From Chryseobacterium sp. Bi04 (GTDB lineage Bacteria; Bacteroidota; Bacteroidia; Flavobacteriales; Weeksellaceae): 64,000 bases of DNA. Shown piece after piece: positions 24,685 through 33,875 of this stretch (position 1 is the stretch's first letter; every line of letters starts with the position of its first letter). The stretch spans positions 1 through 64,000 of the forward strand of contig NZ_CAKKLP010000007.1 of NCBI RefSeq assembly GCF_918698085.1. Direction: 5' to 3'. The notes under the pieces were generated by a model that saw only the letters and a list, made by a program, of their open reading frames with translations, was not told the origin of the DNA and made no database searches. Position numbers and translations under genes: made by a program.

Positions 24685-26193
24685 ATGAAATTTTTCAATA
24701 AAATATTTTTAGTATCAGGAATATCGGCAATGCTTTTATCATGTACGGGAGAGCTGGATATTCAGCCTGAAGGAACTCCTACGGAAGCCAGTTTCTGGAA
24801 AACGGAAAATGATCTGATCACCGGCGCTAATGCTATGTATAAACCTCTGTCTGACGGAGAGTTTTACGGACGAGGTTTCTTTTGGTTTATCAATGCCAGT
24901 GATGATATGGTAACAGGAAGGGCGAAGAGTGAGGCGGATAATGCCAAGAACTTCAGCAGCAATTATATAGCAGCGGGAGATCTGGAAACACAATGGAACA
25001 AAAGATATAATGTAATCGGAGTTGCTAATCGTGTGATCCGTAATGTTGACAATATTCAGACTTCGGCAGCTATAAAGAATAAATATTTGGGTGAAGCTTT
25101 ATTTATGAGCAGCCGGATGTATTTTGAGCTAGCCTATAATTATGGAAATGAAAAAGCGGGAATTCCTATTATAGACCGTACAAAAGAACCGGATCCCAAT
25201 CCTATTCCAAGAGCCGCTAATGTAATGGTGAATTACAACTATATTGTAAATGACCTGAAAAAGGCAGCAGAACTGTTGCCAGCTCAGGCAGAACTTCCGG
25301 CAAAGGATTTTGGAAGACCTCATAAAGCCGCGGCATGGGCATTGTTGGCAAAAGTGTATCTGTTTATGAAAGACTGGCAGAATGCAGAATATTGGGCTAA
25401 TGAAGTAATGACAAAAGGAAACAGAAACCTGCTGAGCAATTATAAGGATGTCTTTAAAGCCGAAAATAATTATAGCTCAGAATATATCTGGTCAATACCA
25501 AGTACCCCTAAATTTAATTCGGTGGGAAGTATTCTTCCGGGAGTAATGCTTGAAAACAAAGGATGGGGAGAATATAATGGATGGGGATATTTCCAGCCGA
25601 CAAAAGAGCTGTATGATGAATATGAAACAGGGGACCTCAGAAGAAGTGCAACGATTCTGAAATTGGGTGATAAGTTTACTTTTAACGGAACAGAAAGAAC
25701 CTATGCTTCTTCCAATTCCCTTACCGGTTATCAGTTCAATAAATACATGGATGCATTTAAATATCAACTGAACAGTGGCCACGTAAGTGCCAACGGGGAT
25801 TACCCGTGTACAGATCTTGCCGTTCCGATTATGCGTTATGCTGAGGTGATCCTCATCAAAGCAGAAGCTTTACTGATGAAAGGCAGCAATGCTGACGTAG
25901 AAATCAATATGATAAGACAACGTGCAGGCTTAGCTCCAAAATTCGGATGTACTATGGCTGACCTGAAGCACGAAAGACGTTGTGAGCTTGCAGGAGAATG
26001 GGCAGATCGTCACAGAGATCTTGTCCGCTGGGGAGATGCTAAAGAAACGTATGCAAAACCTCTTCACGGGATAAACAATCAGGAAGTATGGGCCGCAAGA
26101 AATTTTAACCCTGCTGTACATAACGTATGGGCCGTTCCGCAAGCTGAAATTGTAAACAGCCATAATGTTATTAAACAAAATGAAGGTTGGTAA
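24685..26193 (+). CDS. SusD/RagB-family outer-membrane lipoprotein
   Basis: 502 aa, of usual length. Lipobox Cys is near residue 20 (AMLLSCTGEL). The following TEASFWKTENDLITGANAMY is the classical SusD N-terminal signature. VANRVIRNVDNIQ, FMSSRMYFELAYNYG and the C-terminal LKHERRCELAGEWADRHRDLVRWG are also typical. It is the binding lid for the SusC of 21772-24660. A strong hairpin with a T run follows 26 nt after the stop, before the phosphatase fusion gene. Confidence 0.95.
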   Translation: MKFFNKIFLVSGISAMLLSCTGELDIQPEGTPTEASFWKTENDLITGANAMYKPLSDGEFYGRGFFWFINASDDMVTGRAKSEADNAKNFSSNYIAAGDLETQWNKRYNVIGVANRVIRNVDNIQTSAAIKNKYLGEALFMSSRMYFELAYNYGNEKAGIPIIDRTKEPDPNPIPRAANVMVNYNYIVNDLKKAAELLPAQAELPAKDFGRPHKAAAWALLAKVYLFMKDWQNAEYWANEVMTKGNRNLLSNYKDVFKAENNYSSEYIWSIPSTPKFNSVGSILPGVMLENKGWGEYNGWGYFQPTKELYDEYETGDLRRSATILKLGDKFTFNGTERTYASSNSLTGYQFNKYMDAFKYQLNSGHVSANGDYPCTDLAVPIMRYAEVILIKAEALLMKGSNADVEINMIRQRAGLAPKFGCTMADLKHERRCELAGEWADRHRDLVRWGDAKETYAKPLHGINNQEVWAARNFNPAVHNVWAVPQAEIVNSHNVIKQNEGW

Positions 26194-26219
26194 AATGTTA
26201 GTCTAATATATATTATCCG

Positions 26220-26259
26220 CTATATCATCACAGAACTGCTGTGGTGATATAGTTTTTTT
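26220..26259 (+). terminator. Stem-loop between SusD (pair 3) and the phosphatase fusion gene
   Basis: A perfect 14-bp stem, CTATATCATCACAG with CTGTGGTGATATAG, is followed by seven T. The next gene's ATG is only 10 nt after the T run, so this hairpin must act as a partial terminator or attenuator if the genes share a promoter. Confidence 0.85.
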
Positions 26260-26269
26260 CAAAAATAGT

Positions 26270-28096
26270 ATGAAATTATCAAAGATTTTGGCTGTATTGG
26301 CCCTGGCTGTTTTCTCTGAAAATCAGGCACAGAATTATTTAAATTATAATGTGGGCAATGCCCATTCTCATAATGATTACATGCAGGAAATCCCTTTCTG
26401 GCAGGCTTATTATGCTAATTTTGGTTCTATTGAAGCAGATGTTTTCCTGGTGAAAGGTAAACTATGGGTAGGCCATACGGAAAAAGAACTGTCTTCAGAC
26501 CGGACCTTAGAAAACCTTTATCTGGACAATATCTCGAAACAGATTAAACAGAATAAAGGACATATTTATCCGGATGCAAATAAAAAGCTGCAGCTGCTTA
26601 TTGACATCAAGCAGGATTATAAGACTTCTTTGAATGCATTAGTAAGTACCCTGAAAAAATATCCTGAGATTACAGGGGATGCTGGAATTAAAATTGTGAT
26701 TACGGGAGGAAGGCCTCAGCCGGGTGATTTTAAAAACTATCCCAGTTATCTTTATTTTGATGGGAATCTTGAGAAAAATTATACTCCGGATCAGCTGAAA
26801 AGGGTAGGAATGTTCAGTGCAGATTTACCTGAGCTTGTAAAATGGAATGGGAAAGGAATTCCGAGGGATGAAGAAACCGATAAGATTAAAAAAGCAGTGG
26901 AAAAGGCCCATGTTCAGCAAAAACCAATGCGTTTTTACGGAGCTCCTGATTTCCCTAATGCTTGGGTGAATTTTATGGATATGGGAGTGGATTATATCAA
27001 TACCGACCATATTCCGGATCTTAAAAAGTTCATGAATACCATTCCTAAAAACTTTTATAAAAATACCAAAGAATACACTACCTATACGCCCACTTATAAA
27101 ACGGATGGTATAGCTAAAAAGGTGAAAAATGTGATCCTTCTGATTCCGGACGGAACGTCGCTACCACAGTACTATGCTGCATTTACAGCGAATAAAGGAA
27201 AGTTGAATGTTTTTAATATGAAGTCTACAGGATTGTCCAAAACCAATTCTTCCAATGCCTATATTACAGACTCAGCTCCCGGTTCTACCGCTTTTGCTAC
27301 AGGGGTAAAAACCAAAAATACATTTGTGGGAGTAGACCATATGGGAAAAGCTTTGGCGCAGATTCCTGATATTATTGCAGATAAAGGAATGGTTTCCGGT
27401 TTGATTTCTACTGGAGATGTTACCGATGCTACGCCTGCAGATTTTTATGCACATTCAGATAACAGGAATAGCTCGGAGTCGATCCTGAAAGACTTTGCTT
27501 CTTCCAAAACAAAAATTTTAATCGGAGGTCCTACCAGTGGATTATCCCAGGAAAACCTGCAAAAGTTTAGAGAGGCGAAAGTAGACGTGTTCTATGATTT
27601 AAAATCTGTTAGTAAAATAAACAACCGTACACTGATTATTGATCCTTTAGCTTCGCAGAGAATTACAAACAGAAGAGGAAACTGGCTGGCAGATGCTTTT
27701 GACCTTACCTTAAATGAGGTAAAGAACAATAAAAAAGGATTCTTTATGATGATCGAAGCGTCACAGACTGATGGAGGAGGACACAGCAATAATATTGAGC
27801 AGCTGGTGACCGAGTTATTGGATTTTGATCACGTGGTAGGGAAAGCCATGAAATTTGCTGATGAAAATAAAGAGACATTAGTAATCGTTGTAGGGGACCA
27901 TGAAACTGGAGGATTGACGCTTCTGGACGGTAGCCTTAAAGACGGATGGATATTTGGAAACTTCAGTACCAATGATCACACTTCAATTCCTTCCAGTGTA
28001 TTTGCGTACGGACCCAATTCCAAAGAATTTACAGGGCTGTTTGAAAATACAGAGATCTTCAATAAGATTTTGGCAGCATATGGTATTCAGAAATAA
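26270..28096 (+). CDS. Secreted GDPD/PI-PLC-like domain fused to alkaline phosphatase
   Basis: 608 aa. The signal peptide ends near ENQAQ. Residues about 25-255 form a GDPD/PI-PLC-superfamily barrel: AHSHNDYMQEIPF, IEADVFL, LQLLIDIK, and a final MGVDYINTDH. Residues about 280-605 are an alkaline phosphatase: NVILLIPDGTS, the nucleophile in TDSAPGSTAFATG (Ser335), the metal-binding MMIEASQTDGGGHSNN, and VVGDHETGG. One polypeptide could therefore cleave a phosphodiester head group and remove the phosphate. Domain roles are family knowledge; coupling of the two steps is inference. A divergent relative of the N-terminal domain is known to occur alone in many bacteria. Confidence 0.9.
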   Translation: MKLSKILAVLALAVFSENQAQNYLNYNVGNAHSHNDYMQEIPFWQAYYANFGSIEADVFLVKGKLWVGHTEKELSSDRTLENLYLDNISKQIKQNKGHIYPDANKKLQLLIDIKQDYKTSLNALVSTLKKYPEITGDAGIKIVITGGRPQPGDFKNYPSYLYFDGNLEKNYTPDQLKRVGMFSADLPELVKWNGKGIPRDEETDKIKKAVEKAHVQQKPMRFYGAPDFPNAWVNFMDMGVDYINTDHIPDLKKFMNTIPKNFYKNTKEYTTYTPTYKTDGIAKKVKNVILLIPDGTSLPQYYAAFTANKGKLNVFNMKSTGLSKTNSSNAYITDSAPGSTAFATGVKTKNTFVGVDHMGKALAQIPDIIADKGMVSGLISTGDVTDATPADFYAHSDNRNSSESILKDFASSKTKILIGGPTSGLSQENLQKFREAKVDVFYDLKSVSKINNRTLIIDPLASQRITNRRGNWLADAFDLTLNEVKNNKKGFFMMIEASQTDGGGHSNNIEQLVTELLDFDHVVGKAMKFADENKETLVIVVGDHETGGLTLLDGSLKDGWIFGNFSTNDHTSIPSSVFAYGPNSKEFTGLFENTEIFNKILAAYGIQK

Positions 28097-28227
28097 TGTA
28101 TAAGAATAAGGATGTTTCATTATTGAGATTGTCTTGTTGATTGTAATAAGGAATGAAAGCATCATATTATTAAAATTCTTATAACATTAGATTACACAGA
28201 TTATTCAGATATATTAATTGATCTAAT

Positions 28228-28266
28228 AAAAACCGGCTGTTTCACTTTTGAAGCAGCCGGTTTTTT
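28228..28266. terminator. Bidirectional terminator between convergent phosphatase and PI-PLC genes
   Basis: AAAAACCGGCTGTTTC pairs with GAAGCAGCCGGTTTTT (one wobble pair), with A and T tracts on both sides. It lies between the two convergent stop codons. Confidence 0.9.
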
Positions 28267-28289
28267 GTATTTCTTAGAAATTTAAGATT

Positions 28290-29285
28290 CTAAAAATTTG
28301 TTTTAACGATCAGCTCAGATAACTCAGCATTGACAAAGTCTATAGGCATTACCCCGTAAGTTCCTTGTGTATTTGTTTGGAAGAATGTTTTCAATTTAGG
28401 ATTAATGCTGTTGGAAACTGTAGGGATGCTTGGTATTCCGAAGATTCCCGGTTTGTAACCACTTGTAAAGTTGACAAAAAGCTTATTGCTGCCATCATTC
28501 TTGGCTTCATTCAGGAGAGATGAAATGCCTGCCCATTTATCATCATTATTTGTTACCTTATAATAATCCTGGACTTTCATTGGAGCGCCATTGTTATTGA
28601 TTTCAAATGTAGTATTGTCTGCCCATGAAGTTGCATTGATCCCTTTGGCTGTTCCTGCTGAGAATCTTCTTAATAATTTGATTTTCCCCCTTACCTGTCC
28701 AAGATTGGGGATATTGGTTCCCAGATCCCATTTTGATGGATTTTTCTGAATGTACGAATCAAAAGTACTTTCAAAACTTCTGGTCGTATTAGAAGCATCA
28801 TATTCTTCTTTTACAGACATGATGATGGTTTCTGAAGGATGACTTTCCAGAAATGAATAGCAGGCAGTAAGGACATCATCAAAATTCAGATTCTGATAAA
28901 TAGGACCATGGTGAATCGCAAAAGAATTGTCAATATGCCGGCAGCGGATATCCAGAAAACGTACCCCTGTATTGAGTTGTTCACCGATACTGAGGTTTTG
29001 GGTTTTTGCCGTACCGCTGTTAGAAGGGATTTCTCTGGTAGCACCGGAGTCATGAGTACCAGGAATAGAAATCCTTGAAATTGAAATGTTATCCTGAAGG
29101 CCGGACATCCAGCTGTTCATGGCTATAGGAAGTGCAGCATTTCTGTAGTTGGCTTTTTCTACAGATGTTATTCCATTATCATTTACCTCTCTTTCGGTAC
29201 TGGCATCCGAGCAGGAGAAAAATAAACTTGCGGTGGCAATACTAAGACTCATCGTAGTGAAACGTCTCATGTGGTTCTTGAACAT
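28290..29285 (-). CDS. plc: Phosphatidylinositol-specific phospholipase C, lipoprotein
   Basis: 331 aa. Lipobox Cys25 in LFFSCSDAS predicts a lipid-anchored envelope protein. The X-domain motifs are clear: ISIPGTHDSG (His78, general base), GVRFLDIRCR, and FAIHHGPIYQ (His126, general acid), followed by SHPSETIIMSVKEEY and KIKLLRRF. Family role: cleavage of phosphatidylinositol or GPI-type lipids to diacylglycerol and cyclic inositol phosphate. Length matches secreted bacterial PI-PLCs (about 300 aa) plus a lipoprotein leader and spacer. It converges with the phosphatase fusion gene across a shared terminator, adding a third phospholipid or phosphate-ester enzyme to this block. Confidence 0.93.
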   Translation of the reverse strand: MFKNHMRRFTTMSLSIATASLFFSCSDASTEREVNDNGITSVEKANYRNAALPIAMNSWMSGLQDNISISRISIPGTHDSGATREIPSNSGTAKTQNLSIGEQLNTGVRFLDIRCRHIDNSFAIHHGPIYQNLNFDDVLTACYSFLESHPSETIIMSVKEEYDASNTTRSFESTFDSYIQKNPSKWDLGTNIPNLGQVRGKIKLLRRFSAGTAKGINATSWADNTTFEINNNGAPMKVQDYYKVTNNDDKWAGISSLLNEAKNDGSNKLFVNFTSGYKPGIFGIPSIPTVSNSINPKLKTFFQTNTQGTYGVMPIDFVNAELSELIVKTNF

Positions 29286-29401
29286 AGTTTTATTATATTT
29301 TTAGGTAAGCTAAAAATAAGAATAGGTCAAGATATAAGGAGTTAATTTAATTTTAAGAGATGATTAATTTGTATGACATAAATAAGAAAGAAATCTACAT
29401 T

Positions 29402-30085
29402 CTAAAAAAAGAGATCATCAGCAGAACCGGGAATTCTGAATTGATGCCCTCCAATGGTAAAGTCATTCATCTTTATAAGGGTTTTCAGCTTATGGGTAAA
29501 CTCCTTGTGAAAAGGATCAGGTGCTTTCGTTTCATCATTACAGGATGAATATTCTTTATCAACGATAACCTTTCCTGTTGAAAAATTGATCTCATTCAAA
29601 AAAATAAAATCACAGGTGTCTTCAAATTGATCATGGGAACCTATCAAATAGAAATCTCCATTCTGAAACCTGAAAGTATGGTTATAATTTTGGGTATGTC
29701 TTGAATTGGTATTAAATGTCTGTGAAATCGTCAGTGCATTATTTTTTATAGAAATTTCCGGAGGGGTATTCTCTTCAGGGTAAAAACCCATTCCGCTTGA
29801 AAAAAGAACGGTGGCGTTTTTCTTCCAGACCTTAAGGCTGTTATCCTCGTTTTTCAGAATGTAGAAAACTCTTTTATAATCTTTAAATTCCGGATTGTCT
29901 GCGCTTTCTGAAGCTTTCTGATCAGTATCAAATATAATCACCACTTCATCTTTTCCGTCCTTATCCAGATCTCCTTTAGATTCGGCAATCTTTGTATATC
30001 CTTTCGGTGTCGGAAAATTTTTCAGACCCTGGGCATTATAAAAAGTGATCAGCAATAAAGCAATTAAAGAGAAAAGACTTTTCAT
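29402..30085 (-). CDS. Secreted protein of unknown function with an FG-GAP-like segment
   Basis: 227 aa. The signal peptide ends near FYNAQG. KGDLDKDGKDEVVIIFDTD near residue 38 resembles an FG-GAP/EF-hand-like calcium loop as found in VCBS-type proteins, but only one copy is seen. The remainder is a mixed beta protein with two Cys (in DTCDFIF and SSCNDET). It ends 117 bp from the PI-PLC start and lies just downstream of the 162-aa secreted protein (16-nt gap), so the pair may be co-transcribed. Function unknown. Confidence 0.75.
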   Translation of the reverse strand: MKSLFSLIALLLITFYNAQGLKNFPTPKGYTKIAESKGDLDKDGKDEVVIIFDTDQKASESADNPEFKDYKRVFYILKNEDNSLKVWKKNATVLFSSGMGFYPEENTPPEISIKNNALTISQTFNTNSRHTQNYNHTFRFQNGDFYLIGSHDQFEDTCDFIFLNEINFSTGKVIVDKEYSSCNDETKAPDPFHKEFTHKLKTLIKMNDFTIGGHQFRIPGSADDLFF

Positions 30086-30101
30086 ACAGCTATATTTGAA
30101 T

Positions 30102-30590
30102 TTATAATCCGGTATCTTCTTTTTCGATCAGTCCGGATTCTTTCAAATAGCACATGCACCCTTTTATCGTTTTGTATATCCCGTTGATATTGGTCTCTTT
30201 ACCCTTAGTGTCGGTTACTGTGATACCGGTAGAATAGGAATTATCTTCTGCATAGTATGTTCTGAAAAGCTGGTACTGATACTCATTATTGGTAAAGGTC
30301 AGGTAGTTGAGTTCCATTCCTGCATTTTGTTTTCCTCCTCCTCTCATATAAGATCTGTACCTGAATTTTTTCCAGCTGTCTTTTGTCTTTTCAGCAGGAA
30401 ATTCCATTTCTACATAATCTTTATTTCCAAAACGGTACTGAATGTATCCGTTCTCTTTATCTTTTACCAAAGCCATTTTCTTTCCTGTTTTCGTTTCAAA
30501 AGAATACAGAATTTCTTCATTGGGAAGCAGGTATTGCGCCCAAACTGACAATGGAAGTAGTAATGAAAATAAAACTAAATATTTTTTCAT
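30102..30590 (-). CDS. Secreted protein of unknown function
   Basis: 162 aa. A signal peptide ends near VWAQ. The mature part is rich in Tyr, Lys and Asn, with alternating strands (YIQYRFGNKDYVEMEF) and a C-terminal CMCYLKESGLI. No domain recognised. Its gene is followed 16 nt later by the FG-GAP-like secreted protein on the same strand, and downstream of it in that direction is the PI-PLC gene. Confidence 0.7.
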   Translation of the reverse strand: MKKYLVLFSLLLPLSVWAQYLLPNEEILYSFETKTGKKMALVKDKENGYIQYRFGNKDYVEMEFPAEKTKDSWKKFRYRSYMRGGGKQNAGMELNYLTFTNNEYQYQLFRTYYAEDNSYSTGITVTDTKGKETNINGIYKTIKGCMCYLKESGLIEKEDTGL

Positions 30591-30663
30591 GGAAGGATAT
30601 GATGTATTAAATGTAGTAATTTGAAATGACTTATAATCTTATTCAAATTACCACATTCTTAAA

Positions 30664-31887
30664 TTATTTTGTAACTACAGAGGCAAGGTCTTCCCAGAAC
30701 ATCGGATAAGACTTTTCTACAACATCCTCGTCTTCGATATTAAGTTCTTTAATCAGGCAAAAAGGAGCAAAGCTCATCGCCATTCTATGATCCTGGTAGG
30801 TTTTAATAGAAATATTTTCTTGCGGATTCCCAAAATGGGTAGATTTGATCGTTAGATCCGTGATTTCCGTTTCCGTTCCCAGTTTTTTCAGCTCATTATA
30901 TAAAGCCAGTAATCTGTCGGTTTCTTTCACTCTTAAAGTTCCCAGTCCTGAAATATCAAAAGGAATTTGTAATGCTGCCGCAGTTACACAAAGAGTCTGT
31001 GCAATATCCGGACAATTGTTCATATCCAATACGATTTTTTCCGGAAAAGAAAAATCCGGCTGAGGTTGTAACGTGATTTTATGCTCATCCTCAGAAAAGA
31101 TCGTTTTAATTCCGAAGAAGTCTTCATAGATTTTTGCAATGGCCGAATCCCCTTGAGTAGATTCTTTATAAAAGCTTTTTAAATGAATCGTTTTTCTTCC
31201 CAACGCACAGATAGAGTAGAAATAAGAAGCCGAACTCCAGTCACTTTCTACTTCATAACTTAATGCTGAAGATTCACTATCCTCATAGTGGTGCTCTACT
31301 TGTATGGTATTTCCTTCAAAGCTGCTTGTAATTCCAAATTTTGTTAGAATATCCAGGGTCATTTCAATATAAGATCTTGACGTTACCTCGCCGACAAGAT
31401 TAATCTTCAGTCCGTTTTCAAGTTTTCCTGCAATAAGAAGAAGAGATGTAATAAACTGACTTGAAATATTGGCAGGAACATTCACCTGGGTTTGAGTGAT
31501 TTTTCTTCCTGTGATTTTTAAAGGAGGAAAACCTTCATTTTCTAAATATTCAACGTCCACACCAAGATCTCTCAAAGCGTTTACTAAATTTTTGATCGGT
31601 CTTTCTTTCATTCTCCCTGAGCCGGTAAGAACTGTTGTTTTCCCTTCCTGAATTGAATAATAGGATGTAAGAAAACGCATGGCTGTTCCCGCATGGTGAA
31701 TATCCACTACATCAGTATTTGCAGATAATGCTTTTTTAAGCAACTGCGTGTCCTGGGAATTGGAAAGATTTCCGATTTTTATATTGCTAAACAGACTTTC
31801 CAAAATCAATAAACGATTCGAAATACTTTTCGAACCGCTGATCTGTACTGTTTTATCTCCAGTTAATGTTGATTTCTCTAGCTTCAT
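30664..31887 (-). CDS. aroA: 3-phosphoshikimate 1-carboxyvinyltransferase (EPSP synthase)
   Basis: 407 aa from the ATG at 31887. The frame extends to a TTG at 31905, but the ATG start gives the family N-terminus KLEKSTLTGDKTVQISGSKSISNR directly. It transfers enolpyruvyl from PEP to shikimate-3-phosphate in chorismate biosynthesis. Conserved segments: GSKSISNRLLIL, DIHHAGTAMRFLTSYYS with the family's second motif replaced by TGSGRMKERPI, and LRVKETDRLLAL near the C-terminus, then YQDHRMAMSFAP. It is slightly shorter than E. coli AroA (427 aa). Downstream of the MazG-like gene with 68 nt between, it may share its transcript. Confidence 0.96.
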   Translation of the reverse strand: MKLEKSTLTGDKTVQISGSKSISNRLLILESLFSNIKIGNLSNSQDTQLLKKALSANTDVVDIHHAGTAMRFLTSYYSIQEGKTTVLTGSGRMKERPIKNLVNALRDLGVDVEYLENEGFPPLKITGRKITQTQVNVPANISSQFITSLLLIAGKLENGLKINLVGEVTSRSYIEMTLDILTKFGITSSFEGNTIQVEHHYEDSESSALSYEVESDWSSASYFYSICALGRKTIHLKSFYKESTQGDSAIAKIYEDFFGIKTIFSEDEHKITLQPQPDFSFPEKIVLDMNNCPDIAQTLCVTAAALQIPFDISGLGTLRVKETDRLLALYNELKKLGTETEITDLTIKSTHFGNPQENISIKTYQDHRMAMSFAPFCLIKELNIEDEDVVEKSYPMFWEDLASVVTK

Positions 31888-31955
31888 TATTTCTTCATAT
31901 TTCAAAATCCGGACATCAGATTTCAGATATGCTTACCTGAAATCTGATGAAGATC

Positions 31956-32282
31956 TTATTTTAATTTTTCATTATTCTGATGGCGATCCTTATCCCGATC
32001 AGTCTTTATTTTCATTTTTTTGTCAAATGCTTCCTGGAGGTTGACTCCAGTCTGGTTGGCTAAACATAAGGTGACAAAAAGAACATCCGCCAGCTCTTCA
32101 CCAAGATCTTTGCTTTTGTCGCTTTCTTTTTCGCTCTGCTCACCATACCTTCTGGCAATGATTCTGGCGACTTCGCCTACCTCTTCGGTCAGCATCGCCA
32201 TATTGGTAAGCTCATTAAAATATCGTACACCGATGGTTTTTATCCATTCGTCAACCTGCTGCTGTAGATGAGTGATTTCCAT
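31956..32282 (-). CDS. MazG-like nucleotide pyrophosphohydrolase
   Basis: 108 aa, a single MazG-type all-alpha domain. The Mg-binding signature is present as LTEEVGEVARII and, about 30 residues on, LGEELADVLF, giving the ExxE...ExxD arrangement. Family role: hydrolysis of a (d)NTP to the monophosphate and PPi, often as house-cleaning of non-canonical nucleotides. The start ATG overlaps the stop of the beta-helix lipoprotein gene by 1 nt (TAATG), so the two are translationally coupled. Confidence 0.9.
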   Translation of the reverse strand: MEITHLQQQVDEWIKTIGVRYFNELTNMAMLTEEVGEVARIIARRYGEQSEKESDKSKDLGEELADVLFVTLCLANQTGVNLQEAFDKKMKIKTDRDKDRHQNNEKLK

Positions 32283-33691
32283 TATTGATAAGCTCCAAGA
32301 GTAGGGTTAGTGGTTCTGGATACATTCACGATATCAAAAGGTACCGTTCCTGCCACTGTTACATTTCCTTTACCTCTGGCCGGAGAAGGCGTTTTTACCC
32401 TTAAATTCATTTTAGCCATGAAATAATTGACAAACTGAGGTTCCTCATTCTTGATACTTTGTACCACATTGGTATTATTGTCGAAAGGGAAACCTGCTTC
32501 CGATGTTCCGGAATATTTTAATAAACAGTTTTGGATTAAGAATTCAAACTGCTGCCCTGGTGTCTGTTCAAACTGAACAGAATTATCTCTGTCAGAATAG
32601 ACAATACTGTTTTGCAGGATAAGCTGCTGTAAAGCGCCTTGTTCGGTCTGCCCTGCATCATTTTTCCATTCATTGGTTGCAAAAATTCCTTTTCTGTCAA
32701 AAGAACTCATGCTTCTTGAATAATTGGCAATCGTGGCATGAGTATAGGTGTGATTTCCACCTCTGAAAATTCCGATACAGGATGAACCACAGTTGTTCAT
32801 TACCAGGTTATTGGCATTAACTGTAGAAGCTACTGCATAAATTCCATATTCAAAGAAAGTATGGATGAATGAGTTTTTAATGGTGGCGGTAGTCTGTCTC
32901 ATATCCAGACCCCTGGTTCCTCCAAAAAGTCTTGCATGGTTCATATTCAGTGTTGAATTGGCTTCCATTCTGATTGAGTTCCAGTTTTTAGGAAGGGTAT
33001 CATGATCCAAATCATTTCTGTCACCCCTAATAATCACCTGTTGATCCTGTGTTCCGTTGATATTTAAAGTGCTCCCTGAAGAAATTTTCATTCCACTGTT
33101 TTGGTGGAAATATACTTTAGTACCCTGTTCTATATTCAACATGATATTCGGATTAACGGTAAGGTTTCCGTAGATGATCTTGGCCTTATTGTTATTCCAT
33201 GTTGTATGATTTGCAATTATATTAGCATTAGTGGACGTCTGAATAAAAAACTCAGCATCCTGAACTACAGAAAATAAAGTGACATGCTGCTGGCCTGCAG
33301 GCCCGGAGAAAAGAACTTTATCTTCAGCAATGGCTTCAGGCCCTGAAGCTTCCGGAGCTATTTCAACAAATATAAAAAGACTGTCTTTCTTTCTTAAAGG
33401 AACATCCTTAAAATCATATCCTGGCTTTCCATCTACATTGATCCTATATAAAGAAGCAGCTCCTTTTTCAAGGTTAATTCTTGGGATTAAAATATCTTTA
33501 TCCTCATTATTATATACTTTTACAACATAGGTTTCTGAACGGACCTGGTGGTATACCGTGTCACAAAATACCGTATCCCTGGAAAAACGCAGCTCCTGTG
33601 AAGGGGCATCAAACGTAATATCGTCCTTATTACACGATACTGCGGCAAGCAGTACCCAGAAAGAAAAAGCCAGTAATAATTTGAATTTCAT
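32282..33691 (-). CDS. Lipoprotein with a predicted right-handed beta-helix
   Basis: 469 aa. Lipobox Cys is near residue 20 (LAAVSCNKDD). The N-terminal ~150 residues look like an Ig-type beta domain (FSRDTVFCDTVYHQVRSETYVVKVYN). From about 170 to 440 the sequence has the irregular short-strand, Asn-rich pattern of parallel beta-helix proteins (IIYGNLTVNPNIMLNIEQGT, SGSTLNINGTQDQQVIIRG, TVNANNLVMNNCGSS). Expected on the cell envelope. No catalytic polysaccharide lyase motif was recognised. It leads an operon with the MazG-like gene and probably aroA, which is an unusual functional mixture. Confidence 0.8.
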   Translation of the reverse strand: MKFKLLLAFSFWVLLAAVSCNKDDITFDAPSQELRFSRDTVFCDTVYHQVRSETYVVKVYNNEDKDILIPRINLEKGAASLYRINVDGKPGYDFKDVPLRKKDSLFIFVEIAPEASGPEAIAEDKVLFSGPAGQQHVTLFSVVQDAEFFIQTSTNANIIANHTTWNNNKAKIIYGNLTVNPNIMLNIEQGTKVYFHQNSGMKISSGSTLNINGTQDQQVIIRGDRNDLDHDTLPKNWNSIRMEANSTLNMNHARLFGGTRGLDMRQTTATIKNSFIHTFFEYGIYAVASTVNANNLVMNNCGSSCIGIFRGGNHTYTHATIANYSRSMSSFDRKGIFATNEWKNDAGQTEQGALQQLILQNSIVYSDRDNSVQFEQTPGQQFEFLIQNCLLKYSGTSEAGFPFDNNTNVVQSIKNEEPQFVNYFMAKMNLRVKTPSPARGKGNVTVAGTVPFDIVNVSRTTNPTLGAYQ

Positions 33692-33772
33692 CGAAATTAA
33701 AGTTTAAGTAAGTTCCAAATTTAACGAAAATACTTTGAATTTCTTATCATTAAAAAAATATTGAATTCAGTA

Positions 33773-33803
33773 TTTGCATATTTGAAAAAATGTTGTATTT
33801 TTG
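33773..33803 (+). promoter_or_regulatory. Promoter of rpmE2 (Bacteroidota-type)
   Basis: TTTG at 33773-33776, 19 nt, then TATTTTTG at 33796-33803 matches the -33 TTG and -7 TAnnTTTG arrangement at the expected spacing, 72 nt before the ribosomal protein start codon. Confidence 0.7.
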
Positions 33804-33875
33804 CAACCTAAAATTAGCAGAGAAATATCCATTACTATTTCGGAAGCAAACTTTAATTTTTTTAAAAATAGTATT

